Assembly: GCA_031407985.1 (NCBI GenBank)
Contig: JANOJB010000130.1
Coordinates: 1-64,000, forward strand
Length of the DNA stretch: 64,000 nt
Direction of reading: 5' to 3'
From: FEN-1088 sp031407985
Lineage (GTDB): Bacteria > Myxococcota_A > Polyangia > Fen-1088
Part shown: positions 56,380-64,000 of the stretch, piece by piece
Position numbering within the stretch: position 1 is the first letter of the stretch
How the letters are laid out: each line of letters begins with the position of its first letter
Program-made: the position numbers and the translations under genes
The notes under the pieces: model-generated
Seen by the model: only the letters and a program-made list of their open reading frames with translations
What the model was told of the DNA's origin: nothing
The model's database searches: none

Positions 56380-56434
56380 GGTCGAGACCGACGGCGCACC
56401 GCGACAGGAGGAATCCCCGAACGGCGGTTCGACG

Positions 56435-57187
56435 TCATTGGGGGTCACCGGCGTCCTCGAGCAGCCAGCCCTGCTCCTCTTCGGTTGGAGGGAAGCGGGT
56501 GATGAGGTCCGGGCGTAGGGTGTAGGTGCGGCGAAGAGCCTCGCGCCGACGCCAGCGATCTATCGCGGCGTGGTCACCGGACAAAAGGATCTGCGGCACG
56601 GTGTGTCCGCGAAAATCGAGCGGGCGGGTCCACTGGGGATATTCGAGTCGCCCATGCGAAAACGATTCATCGGTGGCCGACAAGGCCGACCCGAGGACGC
56701 CGGGGACCAATCGAGCAACAGCCTCGACCACAACGGCAGCGGCGAGTTCTCCTCCCGCCAGCACGTAATCCCCAATGCTCAGTTCCTCGTCGCATAACCC
56801 ACCCACGCGTTCGTCGAAACCCTCGTAGCGACCACAAACCAGCACAATTCTGGGAATCGTCGCCAATCGGTGGACGTTGGCCTGATCGAGAAGCTTCCCG
56901 CGCGGCGAAAGCAACACCTTATGCGCGGGTCCCCGACGAAGTGCGACGTCGTCGAGCGCCGCGGCCAAGGGCGGGACGGAGAGGATCATTCCAGGGCCAC
57001 CACCGCAGGGAGTGTCGTCGACGGACTTGTGACGGCCGAGCGCATAATCACGCGGATTGGTCTTCTCGACGACAATGATTCCAGCGGCGATGGCGCGGCC
57101 TAGCAAGCTGGTACGAAGGAACCCGTCGAAGAGATCCGGAAACAGCGTCACCAATTCGAAGGTGATCTGTGGAAGTCGCTCATTCAT
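56435..57187 (-). CDS. trmD: tRNA (guanine37-N1)-methyltransferase
   Basis: 250 residues from ATG 57187, which overlaps the rimM stop by 8 bp; the frame extends 13 codons further upstream into rimM without conserved residues. SPOUT-fold motifs: TLFPDLFDGFL, DDTPCGGGPGMIL, LSPRGKLLDQ and CGRYEGFDERV, with the knot loop LSIGDYVLAGGELAA. TrmD adds the m1G37 that prevents frameshifting at proline and other codons. It is the expected neighbour of rimM and rplS. Confidence 0.96.
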   Translation of the reverse strand: MNERLPQITFELVTLFPDLFDGFLRTSLLGRAIAAGIIVVEKTNPRDYALGRHKSVDDTPCGGGPGMILSVPPLAAALDDVALRRGPAHKVLLSPRGKLLDQANVHRLATIPRIVLVCGRYEGFDERVGGLCDEELSIGDYVLAGGELAAAVVVEAVARLVPGVLGSALSATDESFSHGRLEYPQWTRPLDFRGHTVPQILLSGDHAAIDRWRRREALRRTYTLRPDLITRFPPTEEEQGWLLEDAGDPQ

Positions 57188-57737
57188 GGCCTTGCCATTC
57201 AACAACAACCCGGCGCCCAGACACATCGACGTCGCGCACGAACGCGGGTACGACCGGAATCAGCAGGTCATCGTCCGCGTCGGCCCCGTCTTCTTCGCGC
57301 GAACGGGAGACTGACATGACGTCCTGGGCTCCGTTCCAGAAGACACTGACCACGGCCCCCAAGACGCTACCCGTCTCGGTAAGAACCTCGCAGCCCAGTA
57401 GGTCCTCGACGAAGAACTCCCCGGGAGCAAGCGGGGGAAGTGATTTCTTCTGGACCCGCACAGGAAGATGGGTCAACGCGGAGGCGGCGTCCCGAGAATC
57501 GACACCCTCAAGCCGCAGCAGCCAGCCGTCGACGCCCCGACGCGCGCTCCTCACTTTTCGCTCTTCCCGCGCGGTTCCCCGTTCGAGGATTAAGACCGGA
57601 ACGCCGGCCAAATCGGTACCGCGCCCATTGTGCGAGCGAAGGATCATCTCGCCATCCAGCCCGTGGGGACGACCAATCACGCCCAGCAACAATGAATCAG
57701 ATTCGTAACTTGGCCGGGCCATTACCGCAACCCGCAT
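57180..57737 (-). CDS. rimM: Ribosome maturation factor RimM
   Basis: 185 residues. The N-terminal beta-barrel begins LLLGVIGRPHGLDGEMILRS, and the C-terminal PRC barrel has FFVEDLLGCEVLTETGSVLG and DDLLIPVVPAFVRDVDV. RimM binds S19 and aids maturation of the 30S head. ATG 57737 and an in-frame ATG at 57722 are both possible starts; neither has a strong ribosome-binding site. It overlaps trmD downstream. Confidence 0.93.
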   Translation of the reverse strand: MRVAVMARPSYESDSLLLGVIGRPHGLDGEMILRSHNGRGTDLAGVPVLILERGTAREERKVRSARRGVDGWLLRLEGVDSRDAASALTHLPVRVQKKSLPPLAPGEFFVEDLLGCEVLTETGSVLGAVVSVFWNGAQDVMSVSRSREEDGADADDDLLIPVVPAFVRDVDVSGRRVVVEWQGHE

Positions 57738-57768
57738 CGGCGCCTGATGGCGCGCGAATCCCCAAACG

Positions 57769-58017
57769 CTATTCGAGAATCTCCAGGACGACGCGGCGGC
57801 GCATCTTTGAAGAAGCAGCTGACAGAACCGTGCGCAAGGCCTTGGCGGTTCTTCCCTGCTTCCCGATCACCTTGCCCAGATCCTGCTCGGCCACCTTCAA
57901 TTCGAAGACCAGCGCGTCAGGCTCGTCCACTTCCTCGACCGATACCTCCTCGGGATTATCGACCAAGCCTCGAGCCAGATACTCGACCAGCGCGCGGAGA
58001 GAGGATTGTTGCGCCAA
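57769..58017 (-). CDS. khpA: KH-domain RNA-binding protein KhpA
   Basis: 82 residues, a single KH domain of the YlqC/KhpA type: LRALVEYLARGLVDNPEEV, then EVAEQDLGKVIGKQGRTAKALRTVLSA with the GxxG loop (GKQG). KhpA binds RNA, often with KhpB, and sits between rpsP and rimM in many bacteria, as here. Confidence 0.93.
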   Translation of the reverse strand: MAQQSSLRALVEYLARGLVDNPEEVSVEEVDEPDALVFELKVAEQDLGKVIGKQGRTAKALRTVLSAASSKMRRRVVLEILE

Positions 58018-58044
58018 GTGGGAATACCCGGTGGACGAACGGTC

Positions 58045-58308
58045 TTACTTCGTGGGCGCGGGAGCGGCGGCGCGTTTCAGTTCGCTCATCAGTTCACCAA
58101 CCGTTTGGCTGGGAACCGCACCCACCGATATCCAGTGCTGCAATCTCTCGGAATTGACCCGAAATTCGGGAGGGTCGCGCAACGGATCGTAGACCCCCAG
58201 TTGCTCGATGAATCGCCCATCGCGGGGGCTGCGCCTGTCGGCGGCCACGACACGATAGAACGGAACCTTCTTTGCACCGGCGCGGGTAAGTCGAATGGTC
58301 ACTGACAT
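58045..58308 (-). CDS. rpsP: 30S ribosomal protein S16
   Basis: 87 residues: MSVTIRLTRAGAKKVPFYRVV, DRRSPRDGRFIEQLGVYDPL and LQHWISVGAVPSQTV are diagnostic. It is the first gene of the operon rpsP-khpA-rimM-trmD-rplS-yraN. Confidence 0.97.
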   Translation of the reverse strand: MSVTIRLTRAGAKKVPFYRVVAADRRSPRDGRFIEQLGVYDPLRDPPEFRVNSERLQHWISVGAVPSQTVGELMSELKRAAAPAPTK

Positions 58309-58347
58309 GATGATCCTTGCGGCATTCCGAATGAAAACGGAGGACGG

Positions 58348-58376
58348 ACCCTAGCCAGCCGATAGGCTTGTGTCAA
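58348..58376 (-). promoter_or_regulatory. Sigma70-like promoter of the rpsP operon
   Basis: Reading leftward, TTGACA (58376-58371) is followed after 17 bp by TAGGGT (58353-58348). This would start transcription about 33 nt upstream of rpsP. The -35 is perfect; the -10 is weaker but keeps the T-A...T framework. Confidence 0.5.
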
Positions 58377-58604
58377 GGCGTCCAGCTCGACTGGTTTTTT
58401 GCCGGCTCGGTCTGTATGGCCCTTTGTTGGCCGTCATTGACATCGACGACATCGACAGGAAACAACGCGCTGGGCGCCAGCTTGGCCCTATCGGCGCGTC
58501 GGCCTGGCGCGCGCCACCAGTGCCAGGGCCTTTTAGGCACATTCCGAGCGGTGTGAAAATGGGGAATTGGCGGGCCCGGGTTTCGGTTGCCATAGTCGAG
58601 CGTG

Positions 58605-60329
58605 ATGGGTTCAGACCGCCGGCGACGAAACGTGGGTCCCGCATGCATCGCGGCGGTAGCGGCGATGACGTTGGGGATCTTTCCGGCCATGGGTACGTCT
58701 TCACCCGGACCTATACCGACCGAACGACGATTGACGCTCTTCTATACTGCGGAGGTCCATGGAGCAGTGGAGCCCTGTGGCTGTACGAGTGATCCCCTAG
58801 GAGACGTGTCACGCCTGGCCGCCTTGATCACGGATGCACGCAAAGGCGGTGGGGGGGTCGCGCTAGTCGACGCGGGTGGATTGCTGTACCCGGAGGGCAG
58901 CATTTCCCGAAGGGAACGGGCTTCAGCTGACCTTCGCGCGGAATTTCTGGCCGCGCAGTTTCAACGAATAGGCTTGTTGGGGGCGGCGCTGGGTGAGACG
59001 GATGTCGCCGCGGGCCCGGGGCACATTCGGCCACCTCGATTGGTCTCGAACCTAACCGGCGCACCGGCGATGATTGCGCCGGCCCGCGTGGAAAAGGTTG
59101 GTGGCATCGCGCTCGGGCTGCTGGGCGTGTCCGAGGCGACCGTCGCGGCCGCCATCAACGCGACGGCTCTGGACATGACCGAAGCGACCCGGCGGGACGT
59201 AGCGAGTCTACGGGCCGCGGGTGCCGAGTTCGTCGTGCTGCTGGCGGCAGTGGACAAACCCATCGCGCGAAAACTGGCGCGTGACGTAGGCGCTGACGTG
59301 GTTGTGCTCGGCAAACGCGTCGGCGCCGGCATGGCGCGCATGGAAAAGATTGGGACCACGTTTTTGGTGGCGCCAGCCGACGAAATGCAACGGGTCGGAC
59401 GCTTGGAGCTTGTCTTACGCGCGGCACCACGTGCTGGTGGCACGCTGGATTTGAAGGACGGCGGTGGCCCCGAAGCCGCCGGGCTGAGGCGTGACGAGAT
59501 CAACCGGGCACTTGAGCGCCTGCGGGTGGGCCTGAAGAAATGGACCAGTCCGCCACGCGCGGCTGGAACCCAAGCGACAAAAGACGACGCAACCGATGGT
59601 GCGTTCGTCGCCTCGAAGAAACGTGAAGTGGACGAACTGGAGGCCGAACTGAGGCGCCTTCAGGCACCCTGGACTCCGCCCGCCACGGGAAACTACGCGA
59701 CGAACGCGCTTGTACCCCTGCGCCGAAGCCTGCGGCAGGATCGCATGGTGGTCGCCGCGATGAAGAAGTTGGATCAACGCATCGCCGCGGTAAATCTGAA
59801 ACAGGCCACGCCTCCCGCACCACCGGAGGCGGGACGGCCTTTCTACGTCGGGACCAGCAAATGCGCTGGCTGCCACGATTCTTCGGTCGCGTTCTGGAAG
59901 AAGACTGGTCATGCGCACGCCTGGAAGACCCTGGTCGTTGGGGGCAAACAGGCTGACTACAAGTGTATCGGTTGCCACGTCACCGGATTCGGGCAGGTCG
60001 GCGGCGGGACGTTGGGCTTCACTAAGAAGCTGGAATCGGTTCAGTGCGAGACCTGTCATGGACCCGGATCGGTTCACGTTGCCGCGGAAGGCAATGAAGA
60101 ACCGCTGGCCATCAAACGTGATACCCCCGAAACCGTCTGCCTCGAATGCCACACCGAACAGCATTCGGACACGTTCCGGTTCGAGGCGTACCTGCGCGAC
60201 ATCGTGGGGCCCGGCCATGGCAACAAACGCAGGGAGAACCTGGGACCAGGCCCCACGGGACACGAGTTGCGCTCAGCAGCGCTGTTGAAGGCCAAGCTGA
60301 TGGGAGCCGCGCAGCCTAAGACGATGTGA
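58605..60329 (+). CDS. Four-heme cytochrome c with an N-terminal UshA-like domain
   Basis: 574 residues. After a signal peptide (to about 30) comes a metallophosphatase/5'-nucleotidase-like domain to about 300 that keeps the strand LTLFYTAEVHG and EPCGCTSDPLGDVSRLAALI. However, several metal ligands of active enzymes are absent: GD becomes GG in VDAGGLLY, and the NHE motif becomes ALGETD. A linker with a coiled-coil stretch precedes four c-type heme sites: CAGCH 421, CIGCH 455, CETCH 482 and CLECH 513, in cytochrome c-554-like spacing. It is predicted to be a periplasmic electron carrier; the N-terminal domain may be a non-catalytic scaffold. It converges on and overlaps the dehydratase gene by 14 bp. 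Confidence 0.8.
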   Translation: MGSDRRRRNVGPACIAAVAAMTLGIFPAMGTSSPGPIPTERRLTLFYTAEVHGAVEPCGCTSDPLGDVSRLAALITDARKGGGGVALVDAGGLLYPEGSISRRERASADLRAEFLAAQFQRIGLLGAALGETDVAAGPGHIRPPRLVSNLTGAPAMIAPARVEKVGGIALGLLGVSEATVAAAINATALDMTEATRRDVASLRAAGAEFVVLLAAVDKPIARKLARDVGADVVVLGKRVGAGMARMEKIGTTFLVAPADEMQRVGRLELVLRAAPRAGGTLDLKDGGGPEAAGLRRDEINRALERLRVGLKKWTSPPRAAGTQATKDDATDGAFVASKKREVDELEAELRRLQAPWTPPATGNYATNALVPLRRSLRQDRMVVAAMKKLDQRIAAVNLKQATPPAPPEAGRPFYVGTSKCAGCHDSSVAFWKKTGHAHAWKTLVVGGKQADYKCIGCHVTGFGQVGGGTLGFTKKLESVQCETCHGPGSVHVAAEGNEEPLAIKRDTPETVCLECHTEQHSDTFRFEAYLRDIVGPGHGNKRRENLGPGPTGHELRSAALLKAKLMGAAQPKTM

Positions 60330-61317
60330 CCGTACCGGCGAGCAACTGGTCGACAAGATCGGGTTCGATGTTGCCACCTGAAATCAGGACCACCACGCGC
60401 TTGCCGCGAACGGCGTCGGGATCTTCAAGCAGCGCGGCGAGCGCGGGGGCGGCGGACGCCTCACACAGGATTCCGAGGCTGCGGTACGCGTACACCATCG
60501 CACGTCGAATCGCGATCTCGCTGACCAGCATCACCTCCGGAAAGTAATCGCGCGCCATCGCGAAGGTACGCTCACTGACGGCTCCCTCAAGGCCTTCGGC
60601 CAAAGTCAGACCCCCCTGATACGTCGTATAGGCCCGACCCTCGTCGAGGGAGCGCCGCATGGCGCAGTTGACCTCGGGAGAGACCCCTAGGATTTGAATA
60701 CCCCGGGGAACGACTTCGACTCCCATTCCACCGGCCAGGCCGCCGCCCCCCACGGGTACCACCATCAGTTCAACATCGGGAAGCTGCGCCAGCATTTCGC
60801 GAGCCAGTACCCCTCCATTGCCCGCGATGACGTAGTCGTCGTCGAATGCCGATACGAAAACCAAGCCCGGATCGTCGGCGGCGCGCCTGCGGGCCTCCGC
60901 CTCCGCCTGGTCATAGGTGGCGCCGGCCACCTCGACGACGGCACCCAAGGCGGCGATTCCGACCCGCTTCTGTTGGGGGGCCTGCTCGGATACCAAGATC
61001 GTGGCGTCAATCTGAAAGGATTGGGCCGCAAGCGCCACACCTAGCCCGTGATTGCCGGCGGACGCGGCGATCACCCGGGGCCGACCCGGCCCAGGCGCGT
61101 CCCGCGCCACGGCGGCCAGTCTCGCGGCCGCGCCGCGCAGCTTGAACGATCCCGTCCTTTGAAGGGATTCCAGTTTCAGCCACACGTCTGCACCGGTGCG
61201 CCGTCCCAGGGCGGGTGCCGGCACCAGCGGCGTGACGCGCGTCAGTCGGCGAACCCGGTCGGCGATCTCGCCACCGGTCACCTCGCGCCAGACATCCGCG
61301 TCGAAGAGCCTTTCCAA
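60316..61317 (-). CDS. Threonine dehydratase / PLP-dependent ammonia-lyase
   Basis: About 333 residues if begun at TTG 61317. Fold-type II PLP enzyme: the PLP lysine is in GSFKLRGA, followed by ASAGNHGLGVALAA, a VVPVGGGGLAGGM phosphate loop and a SGGN motif near the end. It converts threonine to 2-oxobutyrate and ammonia, or serine to pyruvate, feeding isoleucine synthesis. The start is uncertain: the frame is open far into nadA on the other strand (ATG at 61575), but conserved sequence begins near VAHLERLFDADVWREV and the only starts nearby are TTG 61317 and non-standard codons. The lack of a C-terminal ACT domain suggests the catabolic type. Confidence 0.82.
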   Translation of the reverse strand: MERLFDADVWREVTGGEIADRVRRLTRVTPLVPAPALGRRTGADVWLKLESLQRTGSFKLRGAAARLAAVARDAPGPGRPRVIAASAGNHGLGVALAAQSFQIDATILVSEQAPQQKRVGIAALGAVVEVAGATYDQAEAEARRRAADDPGLVFVSAFDDDYVIAGNGGVLAREMLAQLPDVELMVVPVGGGGLAGGMGVEVVPRGIQILGVSPEVNCAMRRSLDEGRAYTTYQGGLTLAEGLEGAVSERTFAMARDYFPEVMLVSEIAIRRAMVYAYRSLGILCEASAAPALAALLEDPDAVRGKRVVVLISGGNIEPDLVDQLLAGTVTSS

Positions 61318-61457
61318 GTGGGCAACCGTATCAGAAGTCCTCGGGAGATCATCCGAAGCGTGTCGGTTTGGCCGACGCCTTTTCCAGGCTGTCTCATGGA
61401 CGGTCTCGGGAAGGGCGGTCGCGTGACGGAGACGCGGCGGCGCGCTAAACGATACCA

Positions 61458-62543
61458 ATGGCGTTCGTTTCCCTCGATCGGATGGTGCAAGGCGGTGCCG
61501 TCGCGGAAACCAGTCGAGCGCGCGTCGCGTGGTTGTCCGACGAGATCCGGCGTCTGAAGAAGGAGAAGAACGCATTCATCCCCGCACACAACTACCAGGT
61601 GCCCGAAGTGCAAGCGATCGCCGACACCGTGGGCGATTCATTCGAGCTGGCGGTCAAGTCGCGAGAGATAGAGGCGCGTTTGGTGATTTTCTGTGGCGTC
61701 CGCTTCATGGCCGAGGGTTGCGCGACGCTGGCCCCCGAGCGCCCGGTGTACCTGCCCAATCTGCAAGCGCTCTGCTCGTTGGCGGAGGTCGACGCCGACG
61801 AGTTGGTCGAACGGCAGGAGTTTCTTCGTTCGCTCGGGCGAACCTTTTCGACGATGACCTACGTCAACACGTACGCCGACGTGAAGGCATTGTCGGACGC
61901 CTGCTGCACAAGCTCGAACGCGGCCCGGATCGCCGCCGGGCTGGGGAGCCCCGACATCCTGTTCGTACCGGACCAGAATCTGGCCTATCAGGTTGCGATC
62001 AAGACCGGGCGCATGTACCTACCCCCACCGGAAGCGAATCGCTTTTCGCCGAAGGAGTACCTGGAACGAATCCAGCCCCTGATTCGAGAGGGAGAGCGCC
62101 AGGGACTGGTCGGGAACGTTTTTGCCTGGGAGGGTGCCTGCCACGTCCACCACCAAATGACGTTGGAGGACATCGTTCGTATCCGTGCCCAGGATCCCGA
62201 CGCTGTCGTGATCGTCCACGGTGAGGTCAGACCCGAGTTGCAGCGGGCCGCGGATGAGGTTTTGTCCACGTCCCAGATGGTCAAATATGTCGAGTCGCAC
62301 CCTGAAAAACAGCGTCTCGCGATCCTGACCGAGTGTGGCCTAGTCGTCCGGATGGAACTGGAGCATCCCGAAAAGCAGTTCTACAAGCCGTGCCGGTTGT
62401 GCCAGTACATGAAGGCGATCGATCTCGAGAACGTCTACGAGACCCTGCGTGACGAGCCGCCCGAGCGGAGAATCACGGTACCCGAGGACGTTCGCGTCGG
62501 CGCGGCACGGGCCATGGAAAAGATGATCGAGCTGGCCCGATAG
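61458..62543 (+). CDS. nadA: Quinolinate synthase NadA
   Basis: 361 residues. NadA condenses iminoaspartate with dihydroxyacetone phosphate to quinolinate in NAD synthesis, using a [4Fe-4S] cluster. Diagnostic segments: AFIPAHNYQVPEVQAIAD, LVIFCGVRFMAEGCATLAPE, NLQALCSLAE (Cys ligand), FVPDQNLAYQVA, AWEGACHVHHQM (Cys), TECGLVVRM and the C-terminal PCRLCQYMK. A three-fold layout and the A-type length match. It is transcribed divergently from the dehydratase and converges on rimO. Confidence 0.95.
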   Translation: MAFVSLDRMVQGGAVAETSRARVAWLSDEIRRLKKEKNAFIPAHNYQVPEVQAIADTVGDSFELAVKSREIEARLVIFCGVRFMAEGCATLAPERPVYLPNLQALCSLAEVDADELVERQEFLRSLGRTFSTMTYVNTYADVKALSDACCTSSNAARIAAGLGSPDILFVPDQNLAYQVAIKTGRMYLPPPEANRFSPKEYLERIQPLIREGERQGLVGNVFAWEGACHVHHQMTLEDIVRIRAQDPDAVVIVHGEVRPELQRAADEVLSTSQMVKYVESHPEKQRLAILTECGLVVRMELEHPEKQFYKPCRLCQYMKAIDLENVYETLRDEPPERRITVPEDVRVGAARAMEKMIELAR

Positions 62544-62548
62544 TCGAG

Positions 62549-62563
62549 CTCACCCAGTGAGCG
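62549..62563. terminator. Possible bidirectional hairpin between nadA and rimO
   Basis: GCTCAC and GTGAGC form a perfect six-base stem over a 3-nt CCA loop in the 32-bp gap between the two convergent genes. It has no U-tract but is well placed. Confidence 0.4.
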
Positions 62564-62575
62564 GCGACGCCCGGA

Positions 62576-63928
62576 TCAGCCCACAATCGTCGCCGCGAGA
62601 TCGTATTCGGCGGAATGGGTGACGCGCGCGCGAACGATTGAGCCGGTGGGCGGCGCCGGCGCATCGGCCGCGTCGGCCGCGAAGCTCAAGTAGACTTGGC
62701 CATCGATTTCGGGGGCTTGACCCTCGTGGCGGCCCATCAGCAGATACTCGGACTCATCCGAAGGGCCCTCGACCAGCACCTCTAATTCGCGCCCCCGCAG
62801 GGCGTGCAGCTTTTTCTTGGAGACCTGGCGCTGGATGCGCAACAACTCACGGCGCCGCGCCTCGACCTCTTTCGGCGGCACACGTCCAGGCAACAACGCC
62901 GCGACGGTCCCTTCTTCCTGCGAATAGTTGAAGACGCCAACCCGATCGAGGGCGGATTCCCGAACAAAATCACAGAGGCGACGAAACGCGGCGTCTGTCT
63001 CGCCGGGATGGCCGACGATGAACGTCGTTCGCAGGGTCACGCCCGGAATGCGCGCCCGGACCCGGTCCACCAGATCGCGCACGACCCGTTCGCCGTAACC
63101 CCGGCGCATTTTCTTCAGCACCTCGGTGTCGACGTGTTGAACGGGGACATCCAGATATTTCGCGACGCGCGGGTTCGTCGCGATCACGTCCAGCAGTTCG
63201 TCGGTACAGACGCTGGGATAGGCATAGTGCAGTCGCAACCACCTGATCCCATCGATCTGAGCGATGTCCCGCAGCAATGACGCCAGCGTCGGGTTTCCGG
63301 TGGCCCCAGGTTCCAGATCCGTGCCGTAGGTGGTGAGATCCTGCGCGACCAGGCACACCTCTTTCGTACCCGCGGCCGCCATGGCTTCGATTTCACGCCG
63401 GACCGATTCCGGCGCGCGGCTGCGCTGCGGTCCACGCAGTTTGGGAATGATGCAGAACGCGCAGGGACGGTCACAGCCCTCGGCGATCTTCACATAGGCG
63501 GTTTGACGCGCCATCGACGGTAGGCGGGGCGCCAGGTCGTCGTAAAGGAATCGCGGGGTCTCCAGCACCCTGACGCGCTCGGTCCGCCCCGCAATGGCGT
63601 CGGTGATCAGACCCACCTCGTCGGTACCCAGAAAGTGATCGACCTCGGGCATGTCCGTCGACAGTTCCTGGGGATAGCGCTGGGACAAACAGCCCGTCAC
63701 GACCAGCCGGCGGCAACTGCCCGCCTCCTTGTGACGAGCCATCTCCAATATGGCGTCGATCGATTCCTGCTTCGCCTCACCGATAAAACCGCAGGTGTTG
63801 ACGACTATTACCTCGGCGTCCTCTGGTGATTCGACAATGTGATGGCCGGCACCCGTCGTGTGGCCGAGCATGACCTCGGTGTCGACGCGATTCTTCGGAC
63901 ATCCGAGAGAGACGAAATGAACGTTCAT
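62576..63928 (-). CDS. rimO: Ribosomal protein S12 methylthiotransferase RimO
   Basis: 450 residues. N-terminal MTTase domain with three cluster-binding cysteines in SLGCPKN, NTCGFIG and TGCLSQRY; radical-SAM domain with CDRPCAFCIIP (the CxxxCxxC cluster) and PVQHVDTEVLKKMRRGY; C-terminal TRAM domain with LEVLVEGPSDESEYLLMGR. RimO methylthiolates Asp88 of S12. The sequence CPKNRVDTEVML is closer to RimO than to MiaB. Confidence 0.95.
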   Translation of the reverse strand: MNVHFVSLGCPKNRVDTEVMLGHTTGAGHHIVESPEDAEVIVVNTCGFIGEAKQESIDAILEMARHKEAGSCRRLVVTGCLSQRYPQELSTDMPEVDHFLGTDEVGLITDAIAGRTERVRVLETPRFLYDDLAPRLPSMARQTAYVKIAEGCDRPCAFCIIPKLRGPQRSRAPESVRREIEAMAAAGTKEVCLVAQDLTTYGTDLEPGATGNPTLASLLRDIAQIDGIRWLRLHYAYPSVCTDELLDVIATNPRVAKYLDVPVQHVDTEVLKKMRRGYGERVVRDLVDRVRARIPGVTLRTTFIVGHPGETDAAFRRLCDFVRESALDRVGVFNYSQEEGTVAALLPGRVPPKEVEARRRELLRIQRQVSKKKLHALRGRELEVLVEGPSDESEYLLMGRHEGQAPEIDGQVYLSFAADAADAPAPPTGSIVRARVTHSAEYDLAATIVG

Positions 63929-64000
63929 ATGGGAAAGGGCGAGAAACGGACGGGTTGGGAAGCCGGCCAGTCTAGCGCATCGGGGGTCGCCGTCGAGGAT

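Overview
The window is GC-rich, densely coded DNA from a Gram-negative bacterium. It looks like a member of the Myxococcota or another delta-type lineage. The evidence is a block of genes resembling the Myxococcus Agl/Glt (adventurous gliding) envelope machinery, an AglZ/FrzS-type pseudo-receiver coiled-coil protein, many TPR lipoproteins, and an AgmX/PglI-type C-terminal domain. No rRNA, tRNA, CRISPR array, insertion sequence or phage gene was found.

Layout. 1-14000: a 5'-complete but window-truncated citramalate synthase, a TPR-methyltransferase, the pair rseP/tsaB, an MXAN_5187-like gene, aglZ/frzS-like followed by hflX, and an ECF sigma/anti-sigma pair with an upstream lipoprotein gene. 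14000-28500: a cell-surface polysaccharide region (three methyltransferase or glycosyltransferase genes, a Wzx-like flippase, a second glycosyltransferase, an asparagine synthase, a nucleotidyltransferase/HAD pair). It is interrupted by a BamA-like gene and secA, and ends in the decayed C-terminus of a second BamA-like gene. 28500-32900: an MMPL transporter, a small membrane protein and an RNase Y-like protein. 32900-54600: the Glt-like cluster, all on the minus strand: gltC-like, gltD, gltE, gltF-like, gltG, a TPR lipoprotein gene and a 10.5-kb gltI (agmK) giant TPR gene. A divergent Cys-rich lipoprotein gene sits at its head. 55400-58400: the rpsP-khpA-rimM-trmD-rplS-yraN translation operon. 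58600-63930: a four-heme cytochrome c fused to a UshA-like domain, threonine dehydratase, nadA and rimO.

How the parts relate. GltC/D/E/F/G/I correspond to the periplasmic and inner-membrane core of the gliding (Glt) or spore-coat (Nfs) machinery. The AglZ/FrzS-like protein about 22 kb away is the kind of cytoplasmic scaffold that links such a machine to polarity control. The TolQR-type motor (AglRQS), AgmX/GltJ and the outer-membrane barrels GltA/B/H are not in this window, so whether the machine drives gliding, polysaccharide deposition or something else cannot be read from the sequence alone.

Start codons were chosen from Shine-Dalgarno spacing and conserved N-termini. Two genes (hflX and yraN) appear to need CTG starts.
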